DNA from: Chitinophagales bacterium
GTDB lineage: Bacteria > Bacteroidota > Bacteroidia > Chitinophagales > CAIOSU01
Length of the DNA: 34,675 nt
Reading direction: 5' to 3'
NCBI GenBank assembly: GCA_018401955.1
Contig: JAGYJT010000031.1
Span: forward strand, 1 to 34,675
The position numbers and the translations under genes were made by a program. Shown piece by piece: positions 18,401 through 25,107 of this stretch. A model generated the notes under the pieces. That model searched no databases. It was given only the letters and a program-made list of their open reading frames with translations, and had not been told where the DNA came from. Position 1 is the stretch's first letter; every line of letters begins with the position of its first letter.

Positions 18401-19577
18401 GATAGATACGGCTACCGTAACGGTGGGTACTGGCTTATTGGTTGCTTTACCAAACTTAACTATTTGCCCTGGCGATACTACTACATTAGATGCTGGCTAC
18501 CCTGGCTCTGACTATTTATGGAGCACGGGAGATACTACTCAAACCATACAGGTAAGTGCCAATGGTGGCTTTGTAGTAACCGTAACCGACAATAATGGTT
18601 GCAGCGGTGTAGGCGGCGGCTCAGTTAGCTTACGTGTGCCAGAGCAAGTGAGCGCAGGTGTTGATACTGGTGTTTGCCCAGGGGGCAGCGTAACCCTTAC
18701 TGCTAGTGGGAACGTTTCGTCATTTACTTGGACGGGAGGCCCTGCAAATGCAGCCTTTACCGTAAGCCCAACCGCAGCTACAACTTATACCGTTACTGGA
18801 GTTGATGCAAACGGTTGTACTTCAACAGACGAAGTGGAAGTTACCATTTATGCACTTCCAACCGCAGATGCTGGCAACGATGTTAACCTATGCAACGGCA
18901 GCGATGTAATACTTACTGCAACTGGTGGTGAAGATTACTTATGGAGCAATGGAGATGCTACTGCAAGCACTACCGTTTCACCTATTACCGATACGCAATA
19001 TACCGTAACCGTTACCAATGCAAATGGATGTACCGCAACGGACGTTGTAAACGTAAATGTTGTTACCATACCTACTGCTAGCATTACCCCATTAGATGCT
19101 GAGTATTGTGTAAGCGACCCAGTTGTAACCCTTACAGGTACACCTGCCGGTGGTACATTTGGCGGTGTTGGTGTAACTGGAAATACTTATGACCCAAGCA
19201 ATGGTCAATATGGACCTAGCAGCGTAACCTACACCGTTACTGATGCAAATGGATGTACAAACACCGTTGCTACCAACTTTAACCTTACTTATTGCACCGG
19301 TATTGATGAGCCTATCTTCAGTGAATCGGTTTCGGTTTATCCAAACCCGTTCACCAATGAAGTGTTTGTTAGCTTTGATGCAGCTTATGAGTATACCATC
19401 ACCATAAGCATGCACGATATGCTCGGCAAAACCGTTAGCGAGCAACAAGTACAAATTGTTGCCGGTGCCAACGAAGTAAAATTGGACGTGAACGAAGATT
19501 TGGCCGGTGGTATCTATTTTGTAGAACTGCAAAGCCTTAACGAAAACCGTTCATTCAAATTGGTGAAGGTTAGATAG
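12477..19577 (+). CDS. giant multidomain secreted adhesin, T9SS type A sorting domain
   Basis: A 2366-residue protein with a signal peptide (cleavage near LALAQ, residue 26). Five tandem jelly-roll (PPC-like) repeats of about 130 residues follow (28-157, 158-288, 289-422, 423-557, 558-688). Each carries the pattern NDxC...ATG/TNxGxP...CGTxPGxxGVWYxFxGxG...FDxKLNVYSGxC...YYxLVxG. Next are a proprotein-convertase P-like domain (about 695-850: HTWVGDLFVILTHL, GGEWEMKIVDAVSGDNG) and two 90-residue repeats (855-1035). Then come a MAM/choice-of-anchor-like domain (about 1070-1240), Ig-like segments and a NIDO-like propeller segment (about 1525-1690: SSNGWISF, FVVDFFESRHFGG). Four 65-residue repeats with TICxGxxTxLxAGxxGxxxxWSTG follow (about 1775-2055), then further Ig-like units. 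The last 85 residues (VYPNPFTNEVFV...GKTVSEQQ...GGIYFVELQ...KLVKVR) are a type A sorting tail. Probable role is adhesion. Confidence 0.92.
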   Translation: MKFFTKLSAKTLYVCLIAFAPMLALAQPANDLCADAILITCNDTLSGTNVDATNTGNGGFCGTTPGSAGVWYRFVGNGDEVTASTCLTASFDSKINVYSGTCGALACVVGNDDDCGTRSSVTFNTAVGTDYYILVTGFGSATSAFTIDVSCITPPPAPANDLCTAATLVACGDSIGSSNLSATNTDQPTATCGTAPGGPGVWFRFVGNGDIVTAATCATASYDSKLNVYSGACGVANLVCVGGNDDGCGTRSSFTFPSTVGVDYYILVTGFGGATSNFIFTIDCVTPPPNDVCANATPIACANGVVYGFNSGATNVGNPATCGTAPGSAAVWYTFAGTGEFVTLSTCDSSNYNTKLNVYRGSCGNFTCITGNDNNGACTGATNSSEVKFQSVLDSTYYILVSGLGTASGNFGLSITCAATQAANDSCINAQPITCATGTVSGSNIVATGNGDPTSSCGSVTPGAYGVWYTFTGTGDGVTLSTCAAGTNFDTKLNVYSGTCTSPVCVTGNDNNSACTANTNSSALSFNSVLGTQYYVLVSGNSGANGNFDLSIVCTPPPANDSCINATTVTCGTTVAGSNIGATGAGQPTASCTTTPGSFGVWYKYTGTGQYTVFSTCNAASFDTKLNVYSGTCAALTCVTGNDNFTSACSANSSRAGFQSVLGTEYYVLVTGLGSATGTFTLTTTCYGGITAAIDSCTGTYTAISNDTINSALAITRDTLNITTNPFDTISDLNVIVEANHTWVGDLFVILTHLSSGTVDTLVSRPGSLTSTTCSQNNINAKFDDSALSPIICGPTTGTDSSALEKGPYQPFRPLAIFNGNLIGGEWEMKIVDAVSGDNGKLLTWCLEPTLLPYSCTNPVATFSDSCNPANSAFFIFVDVTDLGNAPSLDITNSVNGTVVTASAVGRYVVGPFTPSTLVDVTLTNTASGSCLLTQTGLTAACVAQNPCVNPTATINAICNPTDGSNFYVEVEVTDIGSGPSLTISNTLDGTTIPVTSSGTYTAGPFANSGVVDVTLANDTAAGCNVVALALTNDCTPVCTTGVFAGNDTTICAGQQVSLGDPATAGNIVAQFEDFNACTLPQGWTINNLVGLDDWEIGLPAFDNGPNFDGINGTCMVFFDDDAAGNGAVNTVEMLSPPIDATGFVTAELSLDLWFSAFEFGNNFPSDFSISVWDGNAYQILQSGNNDIGGSSWDQFVDTTYNLTPYLNSALHIRFLYYDGEGWNLYVGFDNFTINATVPAQGTYTWTPATGLDDANSSIPVASPTTTTTYIVDYVDGLCSYSDTVTITVNPLPTVAIAGAGSAYCVTETSPVQLFGLPAGGTFGGAGVTGSTFVPSSAGAGTQVLTYSFTDGNSCTNTDVDTVVVNPQPTVSLTANRTLYCIFDVADTLFTSPAGGTLSGNGVNGNLFEPSVAGAGSHTISYVYQDAITGCADTATLTLNVVEIPVTFNTPGGPYCAEDTNRVSLSVSPAGGTFIGPGVTNGQFQPSAAGPGVHTIVYLIDSFINYQLDTSCVYTPITPPANPNSVVLGDDVLSSAITLPFPFKFYGQPKTAIKISSNGWISFNTALTGSALGNTLLPNAGVPNDIIAGMWDDLVSPTVNYYTIGTAPNRRFVVDFFESRHFGGAAGSVQFQIVLHETSNLVQILCVSCAADASSPSATQGIENATGTQGITVPGRGDSGWSAFADCTSFIPTGCTFSESQDVTVNPTPTASAGNDTSICLGGTATITASGGTSYLWNNGETTATINVSPAATTSYNVQVTSADGCVDRDTMVVTVLPTPVVSLPDPTICQGSNTTLDAGNAGATFAWSTAASTQTINVTAAGDYIVTVTLPSGCSNTDTATVTISTSLTVNPGNPGICPGDTATLNAGNPGASYVWSTGALSQTIQVNTAGTYTVVVTDANNCTGTGSSTVTINAEPTVNLADPTICVGSTTNLSAGNTGASFNWSTGDNTQTITVSNGGNYIVTVTNSLGCEGIDTATVTVGTGLLVALPNLTICPGDTTTLDAGYPGSDYLWSTGDTTQTIQVSANGGFVVTVTDNNGCSGVGGGSVSLRVPEQVSAGVDTGVCPGGSVTLTASGNVSSFTWTGGPANAAFTVSPTAATTYTVTGVDANGCTSTDEVEVTIYALPTADAGNDVNLCNGSDVILTATGGEDYLWSNGDATASTTVSPITDTQYTVTVTNANGCTATDVVNVNVVTIPTASITPLDAEYCVSDPVVTLTGTPAGGTFGGVGVTGNTYDPSNGQYGPSSVTYTVTDANGCTNTVATNFNLTYCTGIDEPIFSESVSVYPNPFTNEVFVSFDAAYEYTITISMHDMLGKTVSEQQVQIVAGANEVKLDVNEDLAGGIYFVELQSLNENRSFKLVKVR

Positions 19578-19605
19578 AAGTGTGATTTTCAAAACAAATT
19601 ACCCT

Positions 19606-19640
19606 AGGGGCAGTTGCGCAAGTAACTGCCCCTTTTTTTT
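19606..19640 (+). terminator. strong intrinsic terminator after the giant adhesin
   Basis: AGGGGCAGTT (19606-19615) pairs perfectly with AACTGCCCCT (19624-19633) around an 8-nt loop, directly followed by a run of T to 19640. This is a classical Rho-independent terminator, 28 bp after the stop codon. Confidence 0.92.
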
Positions 19641-19883
19641 AATGAATATTACGGTTTTGTTAATAAGCTCGAAAACCTCAGCAATTACATGCTATCCAAC
19701 CCAAACCATGAACTATTAATGATAGTATGCCAATAACCTGTATGAACTAATAGTATTGTACAAAATACCTTTGCAATGCTGTTTGAAAGCTCTTAGCTTT
19801 TGCAAATTAATGTTATTGAACTATACAGATGTATTTGGTAATAACCTAATAGCAATAAAAAGTAAACAAACAGAAATAGGGAT
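19641..19883. other. AT-rich intergenic region with an orphan -7-like element
   Basis: No open frame with coding character lies between the terminator and the stop of the leftward flippase. A perfect TACCTTTG (TAnnTTTG pattern) lies at 19766-19773 on the plus strand, but without a TTTG about 19 bp upstream. A short hairpin (AAAGCT, CTT, AGCTTT) lies about 13 bp downstream. A transcript from here would be short or would run antisense to the flippase gene. Evidence for a small RNA is weak. Confidence 0.25.
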
Positions 19884-21362
19884 TTACTTGCGCTTGTTTA
19901 ATTGAGCTAGAATATTGTTGAGCAAGCCATTGATATCCATCGATATTTTGAATAAAAATATCAGCGGTACATATATAGATACGGCAATAATGGAGCGGAG
20001 CAGAATGTCGACAAACAGATTATCCCATCTAGGCAAAAAGTAATTGACACCCAGCACAACCAAACCGATAGCAATACAATAAAAGGTCTTCCTATTATAA
20101 GGCTGCATACCATACTTATAATAGATGAATATGCCCCTAAAGGTATTAAACAACAAAATGGAAATGGCTGTAGCTATTGCCGCACCGGTAATGCCATAGG
20201 CAGGTATGAGTATATAGTTGGTGCCTATGGCTAGCAATGCCAAGCAAAAGTTGAACAATAAATCGTAACGGAAGTACTTTGAATTGAGAATAATATCACC
20301 ATTAGCGCCTGAGGCTACCTCAAAAAGCTTGGATAAACCAATAAACACGATAACATAGTAACCAGCAGCATAAACAGGTGGAAGAATCGCAAAAATATTA
20401 TGCAAATTGATGCATAAACCAATATAAATAAGCAACCCTACAGCCAACATATTGATAGCCGACTTACTATAAATGCGGCTAATCTTGTCTATCTCACCGT
20501 CCTTCATAAATTGGGCAATAATGGGTGATGCTATCATAAGTACAGACCGCGCGGGTGCAACGATAACCGCCCCAAAAAAAGCTGAAATGGCATAAATACC
20601 CGTTGCGTCCAAATCGATTATACCCGTTATCATTATCTTATCTAGTTCGTTAAGCAGCACCGTTGATAGGCTGCCCATAGAAACAAAGCTGCCGTATACC
20701 AGCATATCTTTGATATTACTCAGTTTTCCAAACCTAAAATCAACGGTCAATTCATGCTTTCTGATTAGATAAAACATCAAAAACAACATGGGTAAAGCAT
20801 AGGCAAAAGAGTATATCCAAATAAACTGATGGAAGGTAATGAGCTCGAAATGGAAAGATATGATAAGGAAAAATATAATCGAACGGAATAATAAATCGCG
20901 AGCAAAGCCAGCTGCTATGGTTAAAATGTTGGCCCTGCAAAACCCATAAAACATTTCAAAGGCAAGCATGAATAGGGTAAACGGTATCACCAAATGACTG
21001 TAAGAGACAAACAGGGGTGAATCTTGCTGAAAATGGGCAACCAATGAAGGCTTCAACAGAAAATAAAGGAGAACGAAAAAAGTAGCGCCAACGGCTATTA
21101 GAAACATCTGGAACCCAATAAACTTAGCTTTATCCTCTTGGTGCTCTCTGTAAAAAGGCCAATAGCGAACAGATATATATGGAACACCAAACCTGGTTAA
21201 ATTACTACCCACTTGACCAACAGCAGCTATAACAGCATATAGCCCAATTTGCTCAGGCGTAAGAATAAATGGAAAAAGGATACCCATATTTAGGTACCCG
21301 AGCAAGATGCCCAAATAGGCTACAATGCTGTTATAAAATCCTTGACGTTGTATTTCACCCAT
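19884..21362 (-). CDS. polysaccharide/lipid-linked oligosaccharide flippase (Wzx/MATE-like)
   Basis: A 492-residue membrane protein with about 14 hydrophobic helices and short basic loops. The N-terminal half (GFYNSIVAYLGILLGYLN, LTPEQIGLYAVIAAVGQVGS, NLTRFGVPYISVRYWP) and YGITGAAIATAISILLFN near residue 410 are typical of the polysaccharide biosynthesis/Wzx branch of the MOP exporter superfamily. These move undecaprenyl-linked glycans across the inner membrane. I chose the ATG at 21360-21362 (MGEIQRQGFYNS) because the upstream 19 codons would place an extra hydrophobic stretch before the conserved N terminus; an ATG at 21417-21419 is the alternative. No glycosyltransferase cluster is adjacent, but a sulfotransferase diverges from it. 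Confidence 0.88.
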   Translation of the reverse strand: MGEIQRQGFYNSIVAYLGILLGYLNMGILFPFILTPEQIGLYAVIAAVGQVGSNLTRFGVPYISVRYWPFYREHQEDKAKFIGFQMFLIAVGATFFVLLYFLLKPSLVAHFQQDSPLFVSYSHLVIPFTLFMLAFEMFYGFCRANILTIAAGFARDLLFRSIIFFLIISFHFELITFHQFIWIYSFAYALPMLFLMFYLIRKHELTVDFRFGKLSNIKDMLVYGSFVSMGSLSTVLLNELDKIMITGIIDLDATGIYAISAFFGAVIVAPARSVLMIASPIIAQFMKDGEIDKISRIYSKSAINMLAVGLLIYIGLCINLHNIFAILPPVYAAGYYVIVFIGLSKLFEVASGANGDIILNSKYFRYDLLFNFCLALLAIGTNYILIPAYGITGAAIATAISILLFNTFRGIFIYYKYGMQPYNRKTFYCIAIGLVVLGVNYFLPRWDNLFVDILLRSIIAVSIYVPLIFLFKISMDINGLLNNILAQLNKRK

Positions 21363-21523
21363 TAAACCTACTGGTAATAATAGCGTCAAAACTACAGTAA
21401 ATCTGCAAATAGTTGGCACTATACTGATTTACAGTTAATTTTGTGCACTCCATATGTTTTACTCCAAAACCTTAAAAACAAAGTACTCCAAAACCTCATT
21501 ACTTAACCCTGAAACAATTTTAA

Positions 21524-22531
21524 ATGCCCAATACTGCCCATGAAACAACAGAGCAGTGCCTTATAAAACAAATTGATGAAGAGCTAAAACCCCAAAACAC
21601 TTTGAGGGTTCCTAATCTTTTTATAGTTGGCGCCTCAAAATCGGGTTCCACCGCACTGTGGTATTTGTTAAAACAACATTCAAACATCTTTCTACCAAAA
21701 GAAGAACTAAAGAAGGAACCTTGTTTTTTTTCACCCTCGGGTAATTTGGGCAACTACGACCTAAAAAGGTACTTGGATTTGTATAAAAATGCTAAACCGG
21801 AACAAACCTATTTAGGCGATGCCTCTACGGCTTACTTAACTGACCCAGAGAGTGCTAAGCTAATACATGCTTGTAGCCCCGATGCAAAAATCATCATCAT
21901 CCTTAGAAATCCGGTTCAAAGGGCCTACTCGCTGTACAACTGGATGTGCCAAGAGGGTTATGAATGGGCTCCCACCTTTGAAAAAGGGCTTCAACTTGAA
22001 AATTGGAGAAAGAAAAAATCGTTTCCGAGTTTAATGCATCCCAACTACAGGGCAAACTACCTTTATTTTGAATCGGGCTGTTACGGAAAGCAAGTAAAAC
22101 GGTATATTGACTTGTTTGGAGAAAATGTGCTGATACTAAAATTTAGAGACCTAAAGCAGCAGCCAGAGGACACGCTAGGTAAGATTTATAACTTTTTGGG
22201 AGTGAAAGGTGAAGAACTACAAAATGAAATTTTAAACCCTTCGTATCGAGTTCGCTCCCCTAAGTTGCAGTATATACTACGATACGCAACCACTACCAAA
22301 CTTGCAATTGAGAAACGCCTTGGAAAAAATACCCTTAAGGGAAGTAAAAATAAGAGGGACAAGCTATTAAAGTTGGGTATAAAGAAAGAAAAACCAGAAA
22401 GAATAAACCCGACTACTTATCAAAACCTTGTAAATGCCTACAAGAAAGACATCACCTACCTACAGAACATAACCGGCATCGATTTTAGTTTTTGGCTTAA
22501 CCCCACAATAGAAAAAGCTCCAAGCAAGTAA
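21524..22531 (+). CDS. sulfotransferase family protein (PAPS-dependent)
   Basis: A 335-residue cytoplasmic protein. The 5'-phosphosulfate loop is FIVGASKSGSTAL (residues 33-45), and the 3'-phosphate-binding motif is ILRNPVQRAYSLYNWM (about 126-141). KKEPCFFSP in between matches the K-E-P-x-F-F segment of heparan-type sulfotransferases. The family transfers sulfate from PAPS to a hydroxyl or amino group of a glycan or other acceptor; the acceptor here is unknown. The C-terminal 90 residues are lysine-rich. The gene is divergent from the flippase with 161 bp between their starts, and a 10-bp-stem hairpin follows it. The context suggests sulfation of an exported surface glycan, which is inference. 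Confidence 0.88.
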   Translation: MPNTAHETTEQCLIKQIDEELKPQNTLRVPNLFIVGASKSGSTALWYLLKQHSNIFLPKEELKKEPCFFSPSGNLGNYDLKRYLDLYKNAKPEQTYLGDASTAYLTDPESAKLIHACSPDAKIIIILRNPVQRAYSLYNWMCQEGYEWAPTFEKGLQLENWRKKKSFPSLMHPNYRANYLYFESGCYGKQVKRYIDLFGENVLILKFRDLKQQPEDTLGKIYNFLGVKGEELQNEILNPSYRVRSPKLQYILRYATTTKLAIEKRLGKNTLKGSKNKRDKLLKLGIKKEKPERINPTTYQNLVNAYKKDITYLQNITGIDFSFWLNPTIEKAPSK

Positions 22532-22546
22532 CTTGATAACTCATGT

Positions 22547-22578
22547 GCCCCAAACGATACCGTTTGGGGCCAATTACT
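22547..22578 (+). terminator. hairpin terminator between convergent sulfotransferase and receptor genes
   Basis: GCCCCAAACG (22547-22556) pairs perfectly with CGTTTGGGGC (22561-22570) around ATAC. A T-rich stretch (TTACTTTTTT) follows on the plus strand. It lies 15 bp after the sulfotransferase stop and 11 bp before the stop of the convergent receptor gene, so it may stop transcripts from both sides, though only the plus side has a T-tract. Confidence 0.7.
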
Positions 22579-22581
22579 TTT

Positions 22582-24801
22582 TTAGAACCTTACCTTAATA
22601 CCACCTAACACATTAATGCCCGCTTGCGGATAGTAATAGTTATAATCGGCACGGCTATTGGTACCTGCTGTGTTATATACTTCGCTAAAGGTGTAGCCGT
22701 TGCTTTCGTATAGGGTATTAAATATGTTGTTTACCAATAAGCTTAAGGTTACATCCTTCAATATCCAGAATTTGAATGAGTAGTTTACGTTGAGGTTGGT
22801 TGTGAAATAGGCATCTAAGCTGCGGGCCTCGTTCTGGGTATTATCAAGGTACTGTTTACCAACATACTTGCCCAATAATGCCACATTAAGCCCCTTTACC
22901 GGAACAAACGTAAGATTTACGGCACCAATCAAATTCGGTGAGAAAGATATATCGGTATTATCGTACTGACTGCGTTGCTCGCCAAGAAAATCATAGTTTT
23001 CATCGTATACATAAAGTACTTCCTCAAAACTGCTGATTTTGTTGATGCTGTAGGTAATATTGGCACTTGCATTAAACCACTTAACTGGCTTTACCGAGCC
23101 CATTAACTCAATACCCATTCGGTAGCTTTTATCAACATTGGTGCGCACAGGTGAGCCCACGTCGTTAAGCTCACCTGTTAACACCAATTGGTCTTTATAG
23201 CTCATTAAGTAGTAATTAGCAGTAAATGCATACTTGGTGCTGGCATATTGATAGCCCACCTCAAGGTTATACATACGTTCGGCACTGGGGGTCTCGCCAA
23301 CCGGTGCATCAATAAAATCGTTTCGGGTAGGCTCGCGGTGGCCCACTGCAAAGGTGCTATACAGTTGGTGCTTGCTGTTAAAGTCGTATGAAAGGCCAGC
23401 CTTGGGGTTAAAAAAGTGGAATGTTTTATCAAGCTCAATAAAGCGCTGGTCGTTGTCTATGCCTTCCAGTTGGTGTAGTACATTACGGTATTGCAGATCA
23501 ACAAAAAAACGCAGTTTCTCTTTTACCGTATAGGTTAGCTTGGCATATATGTTTCCGTCGTTTTTGATACCATCGTTGAAATAGTACTGGTGGTCGGTAT
23601 CGGCGTCAGCTGCAAACTCAGCCCAAATTACCTGGCCGTAGTGTTCACCCCGGTATTGGTTCCAGCCTCCGCCAAACGTAAGCCCCAAGCGCTCACCTTT
23701 GTATATGGCCGAGAAAACCGCACCATAAAAGTGATTGTCCAGCCAGCGTCGGCGCACCAAATCAGTACTAAAAACGGTATCACTACCTATTGCTACTGGG
23801 CTAAGTTGATAATCGGCCAAATCCTCATCAACCTTGTATTGCTCAAAATAACCATAGCCACGGGTGTAATGCAGTGCCGGGTTGATGTACCACCGCTCCC
23901 CTATCTGGCGAGAGTATATCAGTTGGTAATGGTCTTGGCGATAGTTGTCCACTTCGTTATCATAAGGGTCACCTTCCTTTTGAAAGAAATCGGTACCGGC
24001 GCTGTTATCGGTGCGGTCGGTTTCAAGGGTAGCCTCATCCACGCCGTTCCAGCTTTGGTAAGTAATTTCTTTGCCACCAAACACATTCAAACGCAGTATG
24101 CTTTTGTCGCCATAGTAAGCACCAGCAATAAAAAACGAGGTAAGGTTACTGCTGGCCCTATCAATATACCCATCAGATTCTATTTTAGAAATACGCCCCT
24201 GAAAAGCAAACTTATTGGCAATCAAGCCAGTACCAAACTGGCCATTCAATCGGTAAGTATTAAACGAGCCATAGCTGGCGGCTACTTCGCCAAAAGCCAC
24301 CTTGCTGGGGTCCATGGTTTGTATGTTTACGGTACCACCAAAAGCACCCGCCCCATTGGTGCTGGTACCTACACCGCGCTGTATCTGTATATTGCTTACC
24401 GAGGTACCCAAATCGGGCATATTTACCCAAAATACCCCTTGGCTCTCGGCATCGTTGTAGGGTATACCATTTAGGGTAACGTTAATGCGGGTTTGGTCAC
24501 TACCTCGCAGGCGCAGGCTGGTATACCCCACCCCTGCCCCTGCATCGCTGGTGCTCACCAATGAAGGGGTTTGGTCAAGCAAAATAGGCAGGTCTTGACC
24601 TAGGTTCAATTTCTCCAACTCCACTTTGCTCACATTGGTATGGGTGGTGGGTACTTCTTTGCTAGCGCGGGTGCTCTCAATTAGCACATTATCTAAAAAT
24701 CGCTCTATGGCAATGGAATCAATGGCCAACGAATCAATTTGCTGCGCTTGCACACCAACAAAACATACTGCGAACACTAAAAACAATAATACAGACCTCA
24801 T
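22582..24801 (-). CDS. TonB-dependent outer-membrane receptor, predicted thiamine importer
   Basis: A 739-residue outer-membrane protein with a signal peptide (MRSVLLFLVFAVCFVGVQAQ). A TonB-box-like segment (LDNVLIESTRASKEVP, about residues 36-50) leads into the plug domain (LPILLDQTPSLVSTSDAGAG, LRLRGSDQTRINVTLNGIPY, IQRGVGTSTNGAGAFGGTVN). About 500 residues of beta-barrel strands follow, ending in aromatic-terminated VLGGIKVRF. There is no N-terminal carboxypeptidase-like domain and no SusD partner, so it resembles cofactor and metal receptors more than glycan-uptake SusC proteins. The TPP riboswitch in its leader makes thiamine, thiamine phosphate or a precursor the most likely substrate. 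Comparative work on thiamine regulons has described riboswitch-controlled TonB receptors in Bacteroidota. No inner-membrane thiamine transporter or thi genes lie nearby. Confidence 0.93.
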   Translation of the reverse strand: MRSVLLFLVFAVCFVGVQAQQIDSLAIDSIAIERFLDNVLIESTRASKEVPTTHTNVSKVELEKLNLGQDLPILLDQTPSLVSTSDAGAGVGYTSLRLRGSDQTRINVTLNGIPYNDAESQGVFWVNMPDLGTSVSNIQIQRGVGTSTNGAGAFGGTVNIQTMDPSKVAFGEVAASYGSFNTYRLNGQFGTGLIANKFAFQGRISKIESDGYIDRASSNLTSFFIAGAYYGDKSILRLNVFGGKEITYQSWNGVDEATLETDRTDNSAGTDFFQKEGDPYDNEVDNYRQDHYQLIYSRQIGERWYINPALHYTRGYGYFEQYKVDEDLADYQLSPVAIGSDTVFSTDLVRRRWLDNHFYGAVFSAIYKGERLGLTFGGGWNQYRGEHYGQVIWAEFAADADTDHQYYFNDGIKNDGNIYAKLTYTVKEKLRFFVDLQYRNVLHQLEGIDNDQRFIELDKTFHFFNPKAGLSYDFNSKHQLYSTFAVGHREPTRNDFIDAPVGETPSAERMYNLEVGYQYASTKYAFTANYYLMSYKDQLVLTGELNDVGSPVRTNVDKSYRMGIELMGSVKPVKWFNASANITYSINKISSFEEVLYVYDENYDFLGEQRSQYDNTDISFSPNLIGAVNLTFVPVKGLNVALLGKYVGKQYLDNTQNEARSLDAYFTTNLNVNYSFKFWILKDVTLSLLVNNIFNTLYESNGYTFSEVYNTAGTNSRADYNYYYPQAGINVLGGIKVRF

Positions 24802-24896
24802 GATAAAACGGCTATTGGGTGAAAGCCCGAGGCCTGCGAATGCAGGTAAGCACTACCAAATGATGCTCAACATCACGCGCACGAAAGCGTGAGTGC

Positions 24897-24982
24897 AAGA
24901 CTCCCTACGCCGGTACCAACCGGATCAGGTTCATTGGGTATAATCTCAGTCCCGTTTCGAAAAAACGGGACACCCCAGTCTT
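24897..24982 (-). ncRNA. TPP riboswitch (THI element)
   Basis: Read on the minus strand, the element has closing stem P1 AAGACT (24977-24982) with AGTCTT (24897-24902). It is followed by GGGGTG, the helix-arm hairpin with CCCGTTT...AAACGGG (about 24951-24969) and the hallmark CTGAGAttATACCC. Next are GAACCTGATC and GGTTGGTACCGGCGTAGGGA. These are the conserved pyrimidine- and pyrophosphate-sensor loops of the TPP aptamer. The leader then continues about 95 nt to the receptor ATG at 24801, with several small hairpins (for example CCTGC-ATTC-GCAGG) that may serve as expression platform. TPP binding should lower expression of the receptor. Confidence 0.97.
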
Positions 24983-24989
24983 AATGATG

Positions 24990-25023
24990 CAAAGTAACGT
25001 AGTTTTTTATTGATAAAACCAAA
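24990..25023 (-). promoter_or_regulatory. putative promoter of the riboswitch-receptor transcript
   Basis: On the minus strand, TTTG (25020-25023) is followed after 22 bp by TTACTTTG (24990-24997), near the Bacteroidota -33/-7 pattern with one mismatch in TAnnTTTG. Initiation about 7 bp downstream would place the RNA 5' end right at the P1 stem of the riboswitch, which supports the call. Confidence 0.5.
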
Positions 25024-25107
25024 TAGTGACAAACTATTTTTAGTTCGTCCACAACCTGCCACACACATAAGTCATTTATTATCAACTATATAAATCACCT
25101 TGTGGCA

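Noticed and set aside
12558..18640. Regular repeats that might suggest a CRISPR array or satellite DNA
   Set aside because: The repeats are protein-level, 65-130 codons long and diverged at DNA level; they lie in one intact reading frame.
12428..19532. Many open frames of 60-146 codons opposite the giant adhesin
   Set aside because: They reflect the biased Thr/Ala/Gly codon use of the repeat protein on the other strand. None has a credible start, motif or domain.
8070..19577. The two adhesin genes as a recently acquired island
   Set aside because: No integrase, tRNA, direct-repeat attachment site or transposase flanks them, and base composition is similar to the neighbouring genes by eye.
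23590..24474. A 294-codon open frame on the plus strand opposite the TonB receptor gene
   Set aside because: It lies wholly inside the strongly supported receptor gene; its translation has no family features and is a shadow of the receptor's codon pattern.
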